In this document: piece by piece, positions 9,280 through 21,005 of the stretch | Numbering within the stretch: position 1 is the stretch's first letter | How the letters are laid out: every line of letters begins with the position of its first letter | Source: Triglochin maritima | Taxonomy: Eukaryota > Streptophyta > Magnoliopsida > Alismatales > Juncaginaceae | Assembly (NCBI GenBank): GCA_963682175.1 | Contig: OY821771.1 | Coordinates: forward strand, 37,096,201 to 37,160,200 | Length of the DNA: 64,000 nucleotides | Direction of reading: 5' to 3' | Notes under the pieces: model-generated | Database searches by the model: none | Seen by the model: the letters and a program-made list of their open reading frames with translations, nothing else | What the model was told of the DNA's origin: nothing | Made by a program: the position numbers and the translations under genes

Positions 9280-10457
9280 TGATGCATTGCATACATTGCA
9301 TCATATGTCTTTCATTTAGATTACTTTTATATCAATAAATGCTATTAAGGTATGTGTTTAGTCGTATTTACAGAATACAGGGACCTGGATGCAAATTACC
9401 CACATTCCGAGCATAAACGTGTGCAAAAGATTCATTTCTATCATAAAGACCGAATTCAAGTTTATCGGGTTTCAAATGGAAATGCATCCAAGCATAAAAG
9501 CATTCAAGGAGCTAATTACAAAAAGGTCAAGGGCTTAATTGCAAAATACCAAGGACCTGATTGCAAAAGAAAAGGATCAAGTTATTTTGTTGGAAAAGTC
9601 AAAAGAAAAGTCAAATATAAATCTCCAACAATGGAAGGAATTAATCCGGAGTTTAAAAGAATGGAAAGAATCCATCCAGACGCGCAAATAAAGATCAAAT
9701 CATGCCATAAACGCACCACAGAAATCCGGGCGCGAAATCCTTGACTTGGGCGGCGATTCCGCCGCATCTCCCATGCATTGTGCGGCGATTTCGCCGCACC
9801 AGTGAGGATCTGTGTGCTCCAATTTTGTCCAGTGTTGGGTTGACGCGTGTACTATCCTTTTATGTATTGGTATCCCCTGTATCGGCTATAAATAGCCCTG
9901 TAGGACGAATGTAACACATCTTTGAACCTTTGGTCTTGGATCATTAGTAATAAAATTCTGTTTTATTTTGTTTTGTTTTTATTTTATTTTAATGTCTCTA
10001 GGATCCCTTCTTCTTCCTCCCTCCATGAGTTTCTAACTCTTTCCAAAGGGTGGAGGTGATGGAATTAGGGGTAGAGAAGATGAATGCATGTTATTGTTTT
10101 AAGTTCATGATTAGTATATTTTGATTACTTGAGTTTATGTTAAATCATTTATCTTGTAATGCTTCATAACTAACATGATTTATTTCAAGTTTCTCCATTC
10201 TCCAATCTAAACCTAAGTCTAGACCTCCACCCAACGGATTTCTCTTCCTATTTCTTGTTTTAGTTCTAATTGCTTTTGTTTCGTACTTTAGATAATTAAT
10301 CCAAAAATCCCAAAAACCCAAATTAATTCTTCTCTCCTTTCTCTTCCACAATCGAAATAACACTAACAAGGAAATCTCTCCCTCCTTGTGTTCGACCCGT
10401 ACTTGCCACGTCTTCATAGACGCCGTGCACTTGCGGTATAAATTTAAATCTTCATCA
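9280..10457 (+). repeat. 3' LTR of the gypsy element
   Basis: 1,178 bp, offset 6,114 from the 5' LTR, and the same apart from G at 10370. It is preceded by a purine-rich tract (aggtgtgggggta, about 9265-9277) suited to priming plus-strand synthesis, and is followed directly by the target-site duplication gtagc. Confidence 0.95.
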
Positions 10458-10462
10458 GTAGC

Positions 10463-10525
10463 TTAACTTCTCTAACCATATAAACTACCAAATGAACCAT
10501 ATTGTCAAAAAAAGACGGTGGATAG
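10463..10525 (-). pseudogene. TNP2-like transposase, piece between the two insertions
   Basis: On the minus strand this reads PPSFFDNMVHLVVYMVREVK, which continues the conserved TNP2 block that stops at 15822. It is bounded by the copia duplication (gatag, 10521-10525) on one side and the gypsy duplication (gtagc, 10458-10462) on the other. This confirms that both retrotransposons landed in the same transposase coding sequence. Confidence 0.75.
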
Positions 10526-12014
10526 TGTAGGATTGTGTGGGTCGGGTTAATCTAAAAACTTTTACGCTAATCCCTAACTAATCAAACAATAAACGCAGCG
10601 GAAACAATTTAAAGACTAGTAGGGAAAAGGAACAAGCAAACCACAAATCGACTCGGCGTTTTTATAGAGGTTCGACCCCACCCGGGTCCTAGTCCTCTCT
10701 TGCAAGCTCCGCTCGACTCCGCGAGCTCCTCCTACGACTTCACTATCCGCTCCCCGTTCCGGGCCGGGAGACAACACCTTACAACCGTCAAACTTGCGAA
10801 CAACCCTCGCCGAGCTTGGAATCCTCTTCTCACAATCCGAGAAGGATCACTTCGGGCTTTCACTGAAGTCTATACTCTTTTGAAAAACTTTGTAACTGAG
10901 TGAGATTCACTCTCTAATTGAGCACACTTTGAGTAGGATGAGTGATTGATCAAATGTGTGTAGTTTAGGCTTATGGAGTGTAGAAATGGGAGCTTTGAGG
11001 ATTGAGGTTTCTCTCTAATGTATTGGGACAATTGGAGTTGGAGAGTTCTGTTAACAACAAGTCTTGATCCTCTATTTATAAGGTCCTAAGGTATTCTAGC
11101 TGTTGGGGATAGATTTGGTTGGGTTTTGTGTAAGATACACAAAGCAGAAAATCGGGTTGCAAATCTGTCCAGAACCGGTCGACCGAAACTGATAAACCGG
11201 TCAACCGTTCACTTGATTTCAAGGAGAACGGTCGAACAAAAGAACATTCGGTCAGGCAAACGAGCTAGAACTTAACTCTACTTAAGTGAATCGGTCGAAC
11301 CAATGAATGGGACGGTCGACCATTAAGGGGATTCGGTTGAGACAAAGTTGGATCGGTCGAACGAAGAGTGTGTCGACCGATAGCAGGGATATTATAAGTG
11401 TTCAACCGGTCGACCGAAACAGGGTCGTCGTTCGACCGGTTACCGAATGTATTTTGGGGTTAAGTTTGTTTTATACGAATACGACCGTTATAGGAATACG
11501 ACAAAGGTAACGGCCATACTAAAATTCGGGATCGGTCGACCGAAAAGGTAGAACCGGTCGACCGGTCGAGTTTGGTAAAATCACTGTGGAGAGTCTGTTA
11601 TAAACCGGTCGAACTGAGAACTGGTTCGGTCGACTGTTTCACACAGGAATTCTGGGTTTAGGTTTTAAGTGATTTCCGCCTAAGGTTTGGGTGATCTAAT
11701 GAAGTCCAAATAATGTGAAATTTTGTGTGTGACTTCTCTAATGAACCTAGTGTGTATGTGATATGTTTTTATCTCTTGTATGCTCAATTTACACATGTTC
11801 CTAAGACTCAAAATAAAATCAAGATTACAAGTCTTCATATAGCTTTATTACAAATCTTGACTTGATTTCCTTCCTTCCATGAGTCTTGATCATCTATAGA
11901 GGTTAGCACATGCAATATATATGCAATGCAATATGTGTGCTACTCTACGTTACTTATGATTAAGATTACGTTGATTAAATCATCAAAACAATGATTAAGG
12001 CCAAAAAGGCAACA
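10526..12014 (-). repeat. 3' LTR of the gag-only copia element
   Basis: About 1,489 bp. The section 11165-11640 is packed with the palindrome CGGTCGACCG and one- or two-base variants. It is related to the solo LTR at 27558-29068 and to the partial LTR at 63710-64000. The small frames inside it are repeat-driven and repeat in the other LTR. Confidence 0.85.
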
Positions 12015-12633
12015 ATCTCCCCCTTTTTGATGATGGCAACCTATATCTTAATACTTGAAAATTTTAAGTGTAAACTATGCATATAAATGCTCCCCCTATG
12101 GATGTGCATAGTTTTTGTTCAATTTTAACCAATTTTCAAGGCTCCCCTTTAATTATCTCTCCCCCTTTGACATCCATCAAAAACAAAAATAAGTATGACT
12201 TTAAGCATAGAATTTGGATGTCTTGTAATGAAGTTTCTCCCCTAAATTTTGCACTTCATTACACTAATAAAAGATATAACATTTAAGCTCCCTTATCAAT
12301 AAGGCTATATGGAAACTAAGAGTATGATTCAAGTTAAGTTCATTTAAGTTTCTACTCAAGCCTTATTCTAACATCCATTCAAAATTTGACATTTATAATC
12401 AATGGATGTGATATATGATTTGCAATGAATAGGGTTAATGATTTGGAATGAATTAAACTTCTAAAGATATGACAATTAAGCATATAGACTAGATTAGAGC
12501 TAATTTTTCAGAAAATTCAAAGATAGAAATTTTATACCAAACTTGAATATTGATTAGCTCCAATCTTGACTTGGTGATGCAACCGGAATCGAATTTGATG
12601 CTTTGGCTCGTCCGGTCACCACCAATCTTCTCC

Positions 12634-14277
12634 TCAAGCTCCTACAAGTGTAGATTTAGGTACCCAAACAACTTTGGGTCCTTGAACATTAGCTTTTGGG
12701 ATCCAAACCATTTTAGTTTTGGGTGCCCACACACTTGAGGAACTAGACTTAACAAATAAATGCTTGTCATTTAAAGTAGTATGAGATACATGATTTTTCA
12801 AATGCACATTGTATCCTAAACCATGTTTAGCTAAGGATTGTCTTTGACTACTTAATAGCATATCAAGCATTTTTGTTCCTTTAGTGAACATTTCTAGATC
12901 TTTCCTTAATTGCATATTTGAAGCTCTAAGATCTAAATGTTCATCAACAATAGGTGTTTTACTTAGACTAGCAAGTGATGATTCATTTGATTCAAGTCTA
13001 GCAACCGCCTCATTCTTTTCTTTCATGATTAATTCAATTTGACATTTGAGATCATTTATAGTTTTCTAGCATTTTTGTTCTTTTCACAAATGATCTCATA
13101 TTGTTTAACTAAATCATAAAATGCATTTTGTAGCTCATCATGTGTATATGATTCATCATTGACATTAGATTTAGAGCTAGCACTAGAATATGATTTACTT
13201 GAATATGAATTACTTCTAGTGGAATAAGATTTAGAGGAGTTAGAAGCTACCTCACTTTGTTCATCTTCAATAGCCATGAAGCATGAATGGGCAACCTCTT
13301 TTCTACTTTGCAAGGAAGAGGATGATGATGATGGAGATGAAGAGTCATCCCAAGTGGCTTTGTGAGCTTCCTCCTTCCTTTCTTTCCTCTCCCTCTTCTC
13401 CTTTTCTCTTCTCCTCTCTCTTCTCTCATTTTTCTTCTCCCTCTCTTTTCTCTCATTTTACTTTCCTCCTTCTCCTTTTCTTTTTCTCTTTTCTCACTTC
13501 TTCTACCTCTTCTTTCATTCTTTTCTCTTTTATCCCTCTTGAGGTATTTGAAGAAGTCTTGGGCAATGACCTCAATGTCCTCATCTTTCACTCTCCTTGG
13601 CTCATCAAAGTTTGCACGCAATGCCACCATGGAGTTTTTCTTGGAAGCTTCCTTCTCTTTTCGATGACTCAATTGAAGCTCATAGGCCATGAGATTTCCA
13701 ATGAGTTCCTCCATCTTCAATTTGGAAAGATCGTGCGATTCCTTGTTCTTCCCAATCATTGCTCAATGACCGGAGGAATTTTCGAGTCATCTCTCCTTCA
13801 TTTTTTCCTTCTTCCAAGAATCAAAAGAAAGTTAGTAATATCGGTGAAGCGAGTGTTCATGTCGCTTATGTTCTCACCGATTTGCATAGTAAATATTTCA
13901 TATTTATGCATGAGGAGACTTATCCTAGTTTCTTTAGTTTTACTATCACCCTCATTATGCATTTGTAACCTATGCCATATTTCATTTGCACTTACACAAC
14001 CCCTAATTCTATTGTATTCTCCCTCATTAAGGCCACAATAAAGAATGTTCATGATTTTTGAATTCATTTCAATTTCTTTCATTTCAGCCCTAGATAGAGA
14101 ATCTAACTCATCTTCATTTGGGGGTATGTATGGATTTTGAATGAATTTCCAATACTTAAGGTTATTTGATATTAAAAAGATTTTCATCCTATTTTTCCAA
14201 TAATCATAGTTTGACCCATTAAGCAAAGGAGGCCTTGTGGTGCATAAACCCTCTATGTGATTAGATGTTGAAGCCAT
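12634..14277 (-). pseudogene. Copia gag (UBN2-type) with purine-expanded segment
   Basis: From ATG at 14277: LNGSNYDYWKNRMKIFL, then IWHRLQMHNEGD and TRISLLMHKYEIF, typical of copia UBN2-type gag. The frame breaks near 13800 and resumes in 13759-13247 (MEELIGNLMAYELQLSHRKE). A Lys/Arg/Glu-only stretch follows where a zinc knuckle would be expected. Further pieces are CFMAIEDEQSEVASNSSKSY and ELQNAFYDLVKQYEIICEKN (13313-13056) and, at 13026-12634, a coiled part ending with WIPK...GPKVVWVPK repeats. Gag packages element RNA. Several frame changes make it non-functional as one protein. No pol follows. Confidence 0.75.
13367..13540 (-). repeat. 170-bp polypurine/polypyrimidine tract inside gag
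   Basis: The plus strand is almost only C and T (cctcctttcc..., ctcttctcct..., with rare A), so the minus strand is purine-only and encodes an Arg/Lys/Glu run. It replaces the region where gag normally has its CCHC knuckle. Mirror-like purine tracts can form triplex DNA; whether this one does is unknown. Confidence 0.7.
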
Positions 14278-14315
14278 GCTAAAATTACGGTAAAGTAATG
14301 AAATTTAGCTAACAA

Positions 14316-14328
14316 GGCTCTGATACCA
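14316..14328 (-). promoter_or_regulatory. Primer-binding site, initiator tRNA-Met type
   Basis: On the minus strand this reads TGGTATCAGAGCC, the standard copia primer site, two bases from the LTR end at 14331. It fixes the element's orientation as minus. Confidence 0.85.
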
Positions 14329-14330
14329 AA

Positions 14331-15821
14331 TGTAGGATCGTGTGGGTCAGGTTAATCTAATAACTTTTACGCTAATCCCTAACTAATCAAACAATAAACG
14401 CAGCGGAAACAATTTAAAGACTAGTAGGGAAAAGGAACAAGCAAACCACAAATCGACTCGGCGTTTTTATAGAGGTTCGGCACCCCACCCGGGTCCTAGT
14501 CCTCTCTTGCAAGCTCTGCTCGACTCCGCGAGCTCCGCCTACGACTTCACTATCCGCTCCCCGTTCCTGGCCGGGAGACAACGCCTTACAACCGTCAAAC
14601 TCGCGAACAACCCTCGTCGAGCTTGGAATCCTCTTCTCACAATCTGAGAAGGATCACTTCGGGCTTTCACCGAAGTCTATACTCTTTTGACAAACTTTGT
14701 AACTGAGTGAGATTCACTCTCTAATTGAGCACACTTTGAGTAGGATGAGTGATTGATCAAATGTGTGTAGTTTAGACTTATGGAGTGTAGAAATGGGAGC
14801 TTTGAGGATTGAGGTTTCTCTCTAATGTATTGGGACAATTGGAGTTGGAGAGATCTGTTAACAACAAGTCTTGATCCTCTATTTATAAGGTCCTAAGGTA
14901 TTCTAGCCGTTGGGGATAGATTTGGTTGGGTTTTGTGTAAGATACACAAAGCAGAAAATCGAGTTGCAAATCTGTCCAGAACCGGTCGACCGAAACTGAT
15001 AGACCGGTCGACCGTTCGCTTGATTTCAAGGAGAACGGTCGAACAAAAGAATATTCGGTCAGGCAAACGAGCTAGAACTTAACTCTACTTAAGTGAATCG
15101 GTCGAACCAAAGAATGGGACGGTCGACCATTAAGGGGATTCGGTTGAGACAAAGTTGGATCGGTCGAACGAAGAGTGTGTCGACCGATAGCAGGGATATT
15201 ATAAGTGTTCAACCGGTCGACCGAAACAGGGTCGTCGTTCGACCGGTTACCGAATGTATTTTGGGGTTAAATTTGTTTTATACGAATACGACCGTTATAG
15301 GAATACGACAAAGGTAACAGCCATATTAAAATCCGGGATCAGTCGACCGAAAAGGTAGAACCGGTCGACCGGTCGAGTTCGGTAAAATCACTGTGGAGAG
15401 TCTATTATAAACCGGTCGAACTGAGAACTGGTTCGGTCGACCGTTTCACACAGGAATTCTGGGTTTAGGTTTTAAGTGATTTCCGACTAAGGTTTGGGTG
15501 ATCTAATGAAGTCCAAATAAGGTGAAATTTTGTGTGTGACTTCTCTAAGGAACCTAGTGTGTATGTGATATGTTTTTAGCTCTTGTATGCTCAATTTACA
15601 CATGTTCCTAAGACTCAAAATAAAATCAAGATTACAAGTCTTCATATAGCTTTATTACAAATCTTGACTTGATTTCCTTCCTTCCATGAGTCTTGATCAC
15701 CTATAGAGGTTAGCACATGCAATATATATGCAATGCAATATGTGTGCTACTCTACGTTACTTATGATTAAGATTAGGTTGATTAAATCATCAAAACAAGG
15801 ATTAAGGCCAAAACGCCAACA
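14331..15821 (-). repeat. 5' LTR of the gag-only copia element
   Basis: About 1,491 bp, the partner of 10526-12014, with the same CGGTCGACCG cluster at about 14981-15450. Its inner end abuts the primer-binding site. The outer end is followed by gatag and then by CACTA transposase sequence. Confidence 0.85.
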
Positions 15822-17907
15822 GATAGTACATCTCCAACTGACATATGGTAACAACCACTTCATTCTGCAACTTATCCAAATACTTTGGATCAATTACTTT
15901 GCTGCAAATCTTGTGAAAGAACAAACAAAATTTCATAATAGCTTGTCCAACGTGTTTCGGCAAAATCGATCTAATAGCAACATGTAACAATTACTACATC
16001 AACACATGACAATCATGAGACTTCAAACCAATTAGTTTCAAATCTTTCACTGAAACAAGACTGCTTATATTTGAGGAATACCCCTGTATGACTTTGACAC
16101 CATGTAGGCACTGACACAAAGTTAATTTCTCCTTTCTAGACAAAGTCTAATAAGCTGGTGGTAAATGCTTACGAGTACCCCTACTCTCTGGTGCTAGTTT
16201 TACTCGAATGCAAGTACAAGTAGATCAGGTCTGGCATTATATCCATCTTTAGTCTTGCCCGGTATGTTCAGAAGAGTTCCAAAGAAATTGTCACAAACTT
16301 TTTTTCCGACATGCATCACATCAATACAATATCTGACTTCTAAATCTCCCAATAAGGAAGGTTAAAAAATAATTTTTTTTCTTCCAACTACTCTTATCAA
16401 TTCCGCATTTGTAAGGCATGTCGAATTGGTATTTGATGTTCATTACCCGCCCAAGAACTTGTCTTGCAATGATTTCTGCAAGAGGTTTTCGAATTACTGC
16501 TTTCCATTAAAAGCTCTCTTCATTTTACGATACAGATGAGTCATGGAAAGAAATTTGCGATGACCAAGATACATTGTCTTACTTCCATGAACAAGCTGCA
16601 AAGAATATGTGTTTTCTTCACAAATAGAATTCGCTTTGTGCCATTTCACAGAATTGCCAGATAGATTTCCATATGCAGGGAAGTCATTAATTGTGCACAA
16701 TATTATCGCACACAATTAAAATGACAGTTGATGGTGGGCATCCCACATTTGCTCACCATCATTCCACAATTTCTTCAAGTCATCAATTAGGGGAGCGAAA
16801 TACACATCTATGTCATTGACTGGTTGTTTTGGACCAGAAATCATTAAAGACAACATCATGTATCTGGGTTTCATGATTAACCATGAAGGTAGATTGTACA
16901 TAACCAGTAGAACATGCCACAAACTATGAAAGCTACTCAAACTCCTCTCCTATAAGGATTTATTCCATCAGTACACAGACCAAGTCTCAGATTTCTGGAT
17001 TCTTAACTGAACACCGAAAAATCTGAATCGATCTTCTTCCACTGGGGAGAAATTGTAGTATGTCGCAGCATCTGATCATTTGCATTATCACGATCTGCAT
17101 GTCATGTTAGATTCTTTGAATCCAAAGGACAAGCAAATAAATGTTTAAACCTTGGAATGATCGGAAGATACCACAACACCTTCGCAAGCGACCATTTTAC
17201 TGGTATATCACCACTCACATTTTTCTCAAGTTTATACAAGGACGCATTACAAACTGGAGAACAATGCAAATTTTCATATTCAGACGTATATAATATGCAA
17301 TCATTAGGGCATGCATGTATTTTCCAATCCTGTATACCCAACGGACACAAGATTTTTTTGGCCTCAATGTACGGTCTGGAAGTTCATTCTTTTCTAGAAG
17401 AATTTCTTTTAACAACTTAAGTAAAGCAATAAAAGTGTCATCACTCCAAGCGTTCGCGACTTTCAATGTATATAACTCTAACACTGCAGACAATCTACTG
17501 AAATTGGTGCAACCCTGATACAAAGGTTTTTCATTGTCAGACAACATACTACTAAGTAGTTGGGGGTCTATCATCAAACATATCGGTAACATCTCGAATC
17601 ATATCTCTAACCGATCTTCATCGTTAACATCTTGATTTGAAGGACTATCACTACCTTCCTGCGTACGTATTTTGTTCTCACCATGTCATATCCAACGTGT
17701 CTATCCTTCATCAAAATCTTCCTCAAATAGATGAATCTTGATCTCTTTTACATCTCTTAAGAACATGTTAAGACACTTCCTACATAAACATAAGATCTTT
17801 CCTTCATTTCTAATATGCGCATTATTTTGTGCAAACTTAAGAATTTTATCTATTCCATACTCATACTCATCACTCAATCGACTTGTAAAAATCCAATTTC
17901 GATCCAT
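15822..17907 (-). pseudogene. CACTA TNP2-like transposase, main part, broken
   Basis: Read on the minus strand from 17907. First comes a transposase-associated domain (MDRNWIFTSRLSDEYEYGID, then CLCRKCLN). The TNP2 core follows: DNEKPLYQGCTNFSRLSAV and LPDRTLRPKK (17592-17215), KIHACPNDCILY (17350-17102), WHVLLVMYNLPSWL and ISGPKQPVNDIDVY (16940-16716), DVMHVGKKVCDNFFGTLLN (about 16330-16260), and LPKHVGQAIMKFC...DKLQNEVVVTICQLEMYY up to 15822. These blocks are characteristic of CACTA transposases, which cut and paste at CACTA ends. The reading frame changes and stops repeatedly, so no functional enzyme is possible. It breaks exactly at the copia target-site duplication and continues at 10525. 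Confidence 0.8.
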
Positions 17908-18099
17908 TGTTTATGTGCAACCGACGTATTTAGGTTGTTTCACGTCGGTTTCTTACCTGACATGACATGGCGACGTCATTACATGTTTTTCCAGCAGTGA
18001 CTCGTTCATTCAAAAATAAGTTTGATTCACAAATTAGTTTGATTAATTCATTCTATACATGATAAAAGTAATAGATTAAATGCAGCGACTAAACCGTCA

Positions 18100-19127
18100 A
18101 ACCTCCCATCCATGTTTCGCCTGTAGGCTCGTGATCATCATCTCGTCTCGGCGGTGGCAGCGGTGTGCAAAGAGGGGTGACGTCGTGATCTTGCACATTT
18201 TAAACATTATAAATTATTTGACATAAACCAATAAATGCAACAATTTAACTAAACAACGTGTAGATTACCTCGCTCGTGTAAACTGCCTTCTCGAGCAGGA
18301 AGTTCATTTGAAGCTGCATATTACTGAGTGTGGATTCTGCCGTCTTTAGCTTATCTTGCATCATCGTGAGCTCACTGCTGACATGCTTCAACCCCACAGA
18401 TGTTTCGTCGTTCCGCTCCATGTCCGCTCTGGCACTGCATTCTCTTCTACTTGGCATCCCACGAATCCCATACATATCCCGAGGCGTGACGTTGTTGCAA
18501 TACATACGAACCCGTCCATGTCTGTCACCCAACATGGTGCCAACCAGATCATCAGGAGCAACCGAGGTGATAGAGCCCTGAGAGCTCGTCTCACCCGATC
18601 CTCTCATAGTAATTGTTACTAAAATAAAACATTTCAATAGTTAAAACTTCAATAGAAACTTGAAACATAGTAATCATTATAAATCAATATACATGTAATT
18701 AACTTACAATGAGTCAAGCGGCTTCTGGATGGTTCATGTTGTGGAGTTTAATCCACGTGTCTGTCTGTGTGGGCTCTGGCGCACTCGAGTCTTCTGCAAT
18801 TTGCAACAAAAATAAAAAAAGGTGTTACATTGCATAAAAAATAAATCAAATGAATTAAATTTGACAAAAAATTAACCAACTACCATATTCTCCTTATATC
18901 GCACGATGGACTTCATACCACACGTATGTGGTGTAATTAGGTTCGTCCGGTTTTTCTTATTGATCTCACTCTTTTTCTGCATCAAAAATTAAATACAATG
19001 TTAGTTTTCATATTAATTGAATAATATTAAAATTATTAAAATCAAAGTATACTTGACAAACCATGCTGACCCAATAATCTAAAAGAGTAGACCAATCTTC
19101 GACATAAATGCTTTGTGGCCATCCAGT
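18100..19127 (-). pseudogene. TNPA / transposase_24-like multi-exon remnant
   Basis: Minus-strand segments joined by plausible GT-AG introns: DWSTLLDYWVSMVCQ ending at 19053; KKSEINKKNRTNLITPHTCG (18976-18884, acceptor gcag, donor gtag); a segment with EPTQTDTWIKLHN (18793-18708); a coiled segment with RNDETSVGLKHVSSELTMMQ (about 18607-18255); and a tail exon near 18190-18100. The pattern K.SE.NK.NR...HT.G.KS is characteristic of plant transposase_24 (Ptta/En/Spm) proteins, which in CACTA elements assist the main transposase. An in-frame stop follows HPEAA in the third segment. It lies outside the CACTA terminus at 17999, so it belongs to a different, probably older, element. Confidence 0.6.
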
Positions 19128-19379
19128 CATCCGCTCCTCCCGGGTCTGTGCCTGCTCACCTGCTTCTTGTACTGGTTCTTGGGACTAAATGCTAGTTTCA
19201 GGAATGCCTCAAAATTATCGACGAATGTTTCACTAACTCTTTGGTCATACATCCTACTGTCTGAAGTTATGATTCTAATAATACAATACAAGAAAATTGT
19301 TATCCAAAATCGATTACCAAATCCAAACTTGATTCCAAAATCCAAGATCAATCCTAAAATCTAATATCGATTCATAAAT

Positions 19380-20660
19380 TTAAATTATAACACAAAATGA
19401 AATTCGTAATTCATGATAGAATCTGTAATCCAAAATCAAAGTGAAAGTGAATCTTAAAATTGAAATTAAATCCTGAAGGCAAAATCCAATATGTAGTTCA
19501 ATTTCAAATCTTGAATTCAAATAAATTTACTGAACCGCAAACATGTCAAAATTTATTTTAAATTCCAACTAAATTTCAACATAACCTCCCTAATATTTTT
19601 GATACTGAAAATTTTCAGAAGACTTGTACTGACAAGAAAAAATGACCACGATTCAACGACAAACATTCAATTCATCAAACAGAAATCAAACATAAACATC
19701 ACCCTCTTTTTGGCACAACAAAAGTGCTTGAATAATCCAACTATCTTTACAAATATATTTTGTTTAATCCAACAAACAAAACTTAAATCCAATATCAAAT
19801 CCTAAATTCTAAATGAAAACGTAGTTCAATTTCAAATCGTAAATTAAAACTTGAATCTCAAATCCAATATAAATCCACAAATCTAATATCGATTCATAAA
19901 TCTAAATTCTAACCAAAATCTAATCAAGATTTTGTTAACTCAAAAGTTCAAAGACACCAATCTAACTTTATTTATGTTATTGTTTGTGACAAGAGGAAAA
20001 ATTGACATAGAGAGTTCTCAATGTTGATTCCACTAAAATTGCCTACATCATAGCAAGAATATGGAAGAGGAAAGCAAAGAAATGGGGAGAGAAAAAAAGA
20101 AACATGGTTTCTCTTCTTTTCTCTAATTTTCTCTTGAGTGGAAAGACATGAGAAAATTTAAAAAAATAATTTATAATCGATTAAAGTGTCATGGTTATTG
20201 TTTCATTTTTTAAAATGAAAGAGATGATTTAGTCATAGAACTACAACAACCATTTTCTCTCAATTACTCCTTAATTTCTTCGTTTCTTTTCACTTCCTCT
20301 CCATTTATCTCCACGTTGTTATCCAAGCTACAGATGCTCAACCATATTCTCTTTTCTTTTCCTTTCTCTCCCGGATAAACTACCCAAACACACCATTAAG
20401 CCAACTTATTATTTGAAGTGGTAATTAACCAATTATCATTAAAGTCACCAAACAAGTCCATAGACAACAAAATATCACTAATATTGAAAAACCACAAAAA
20501 TCAATCAAACAATTAATGTAAACTATAATAAAAAATATAACATTGAATTCAAATTATAATCAAATTCAAATCAAACAATTAACGTAAGTTTATAGCATTG
20601 AAACTATAATCTAAACTAAAAACAATATAATCAAAACAAATAATCTTATAAAAAATACAT
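19380..20660. repeat. AT-rich degenerate repeats, no gene seen
   Basis: Diverged copies of a phrase like aatctaatatcgattcataaatctaaatt recur through 19330-19930 and again more weakly at 20500-20620. I find no coding domain, RNA gene or clear element ends. Confidence 0.5.
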
Positions 20661-21005
20661 ATAAAAACATATAGACATGTATGAGGTTGGGTTTGGGATT
20701 GGGTTTTGTGGCTGGGGTTGGGGTTAGGGAAGGCACTGGTGTCGGGTGGGGGTTGGGCTCGGGATGAGGGGCGGCAGTGGATGATGGTGGTCGTGGGTGA
20801 TGGTGGTGATGGTGATTAGAGAAACGTTACCAGAGAGGAGGCGAGCGTAGAGGATCAGCGAGGAGGAGGAGGAGGAGGCGACCGGAGGTACACGCGACGG
20901 GTGTAGATCGGGATGGGTCAGGCTTTTTGGTGTTGTCGAAAAAAGCAAATGGAAGGGATGCCCGACTCGGGCTCCTGATAATATGTTTTGAATTTTTATA
21001 AGTTT
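20660..21005. other. G-rich segment of unknown origin
   Basis: Strongly G-rich on the plus strand (ggttggggttaggg, gaggaggaggagg). On the minus strand a 74-codon frame (20948-20724) begins MLFSTTPKSLTHPDLHPSR and is Pro/Ser/His/Thr-rich. It could be a low-complexity 5' exon or LTR sequence. I cannot assign it. Confidence 0.3.

Larger units (their letters stand above)
3166..10457 (+). mobile_element. Young non-autonomous Ty3/gypsy element (gag-protease only)
   Basis: A complete 7,292-bp LTR element. It has a 5-bp target-site duplication gtagc (3161-3165 and 10458-10462), two 1,178-bp LTRs (3166-4343 and 9280-10457), a primer-binding site at 4350, a gag-aspartic-protease frame at 5744-8176 and a purine-rich tract before the 3' LTR. 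Reading the two LTRs side by side I found a single difference (C at 4256, G at 10370). There is no reverse transcriptase, RNase H or integrase, so it must be copied by enzymes from another element. The protease motif DLGAS and the tRNA-Asp-type primer site suggest an Athila-like lineage; that placement is inference. Confidence 0.9.
10526..15821 (-). mobile_element. Gag-only copia-type LTR element
   Basis: LTRs at 10526-12014 and 14331-15821 (about 1.49 kb each, TGTT...TACA on the minus strand) flank a 2.3-kb interior. The target-site duplication gatag is at 10521-10525 and 15822-15826. On the minus strand the primer site TGGTATCAGAGCC (complement of initiator tRNA-Met) lies next to the 14331 LTR, and a purine tract next to the 12014 LTR. 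The interior encodes only gag-like protein, with no protease, integrase or reverse transcriptase. The LTRs show more differences than those of the gypsy element (for example three in the first 35 bases, plus a small indel near 14490), so it is older. It inserted into the CACTA transposase. Confidence 0.85.
2964..17999 (-). mobile_element. CACTA (En/Spm) transposon with two nested retrotransposons
   Basis: The left end reads cactgttggaataa (2964) and the right end tttttccagcagtg (to 17999), so the ends are inverted and start CACTG.TGGAA, close to the CACTA consensus. Flanking triplets are att (2961-2963) and act (18000-18002), a 3-bp duplication with one mismatch. Removing the gypsy (3166-10457) and copia (10526-15821) insertions leaves about 2.4 kb carrying TNP2-like transposase pieces. 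Both subterminal zones carry acgtcgg-type motifs. The element is internally shortened and its transposase is broken, so it is an old, non-functional copy. Termini are read by eye and the TSD is imperfect. Confidence 0.7.

Noticed and set aside
13283..14041. 252-codon plus-strand frame
   Set aside because: Phe/Leu/Ser-rich antisense shadow of the gag and polypurine region on the minus strand.
20690..20740. Possible interstitial telomere repeat (ggttggggttaggg)
   Set aside because: Only one near match to TTTAGGG-type units; no array.
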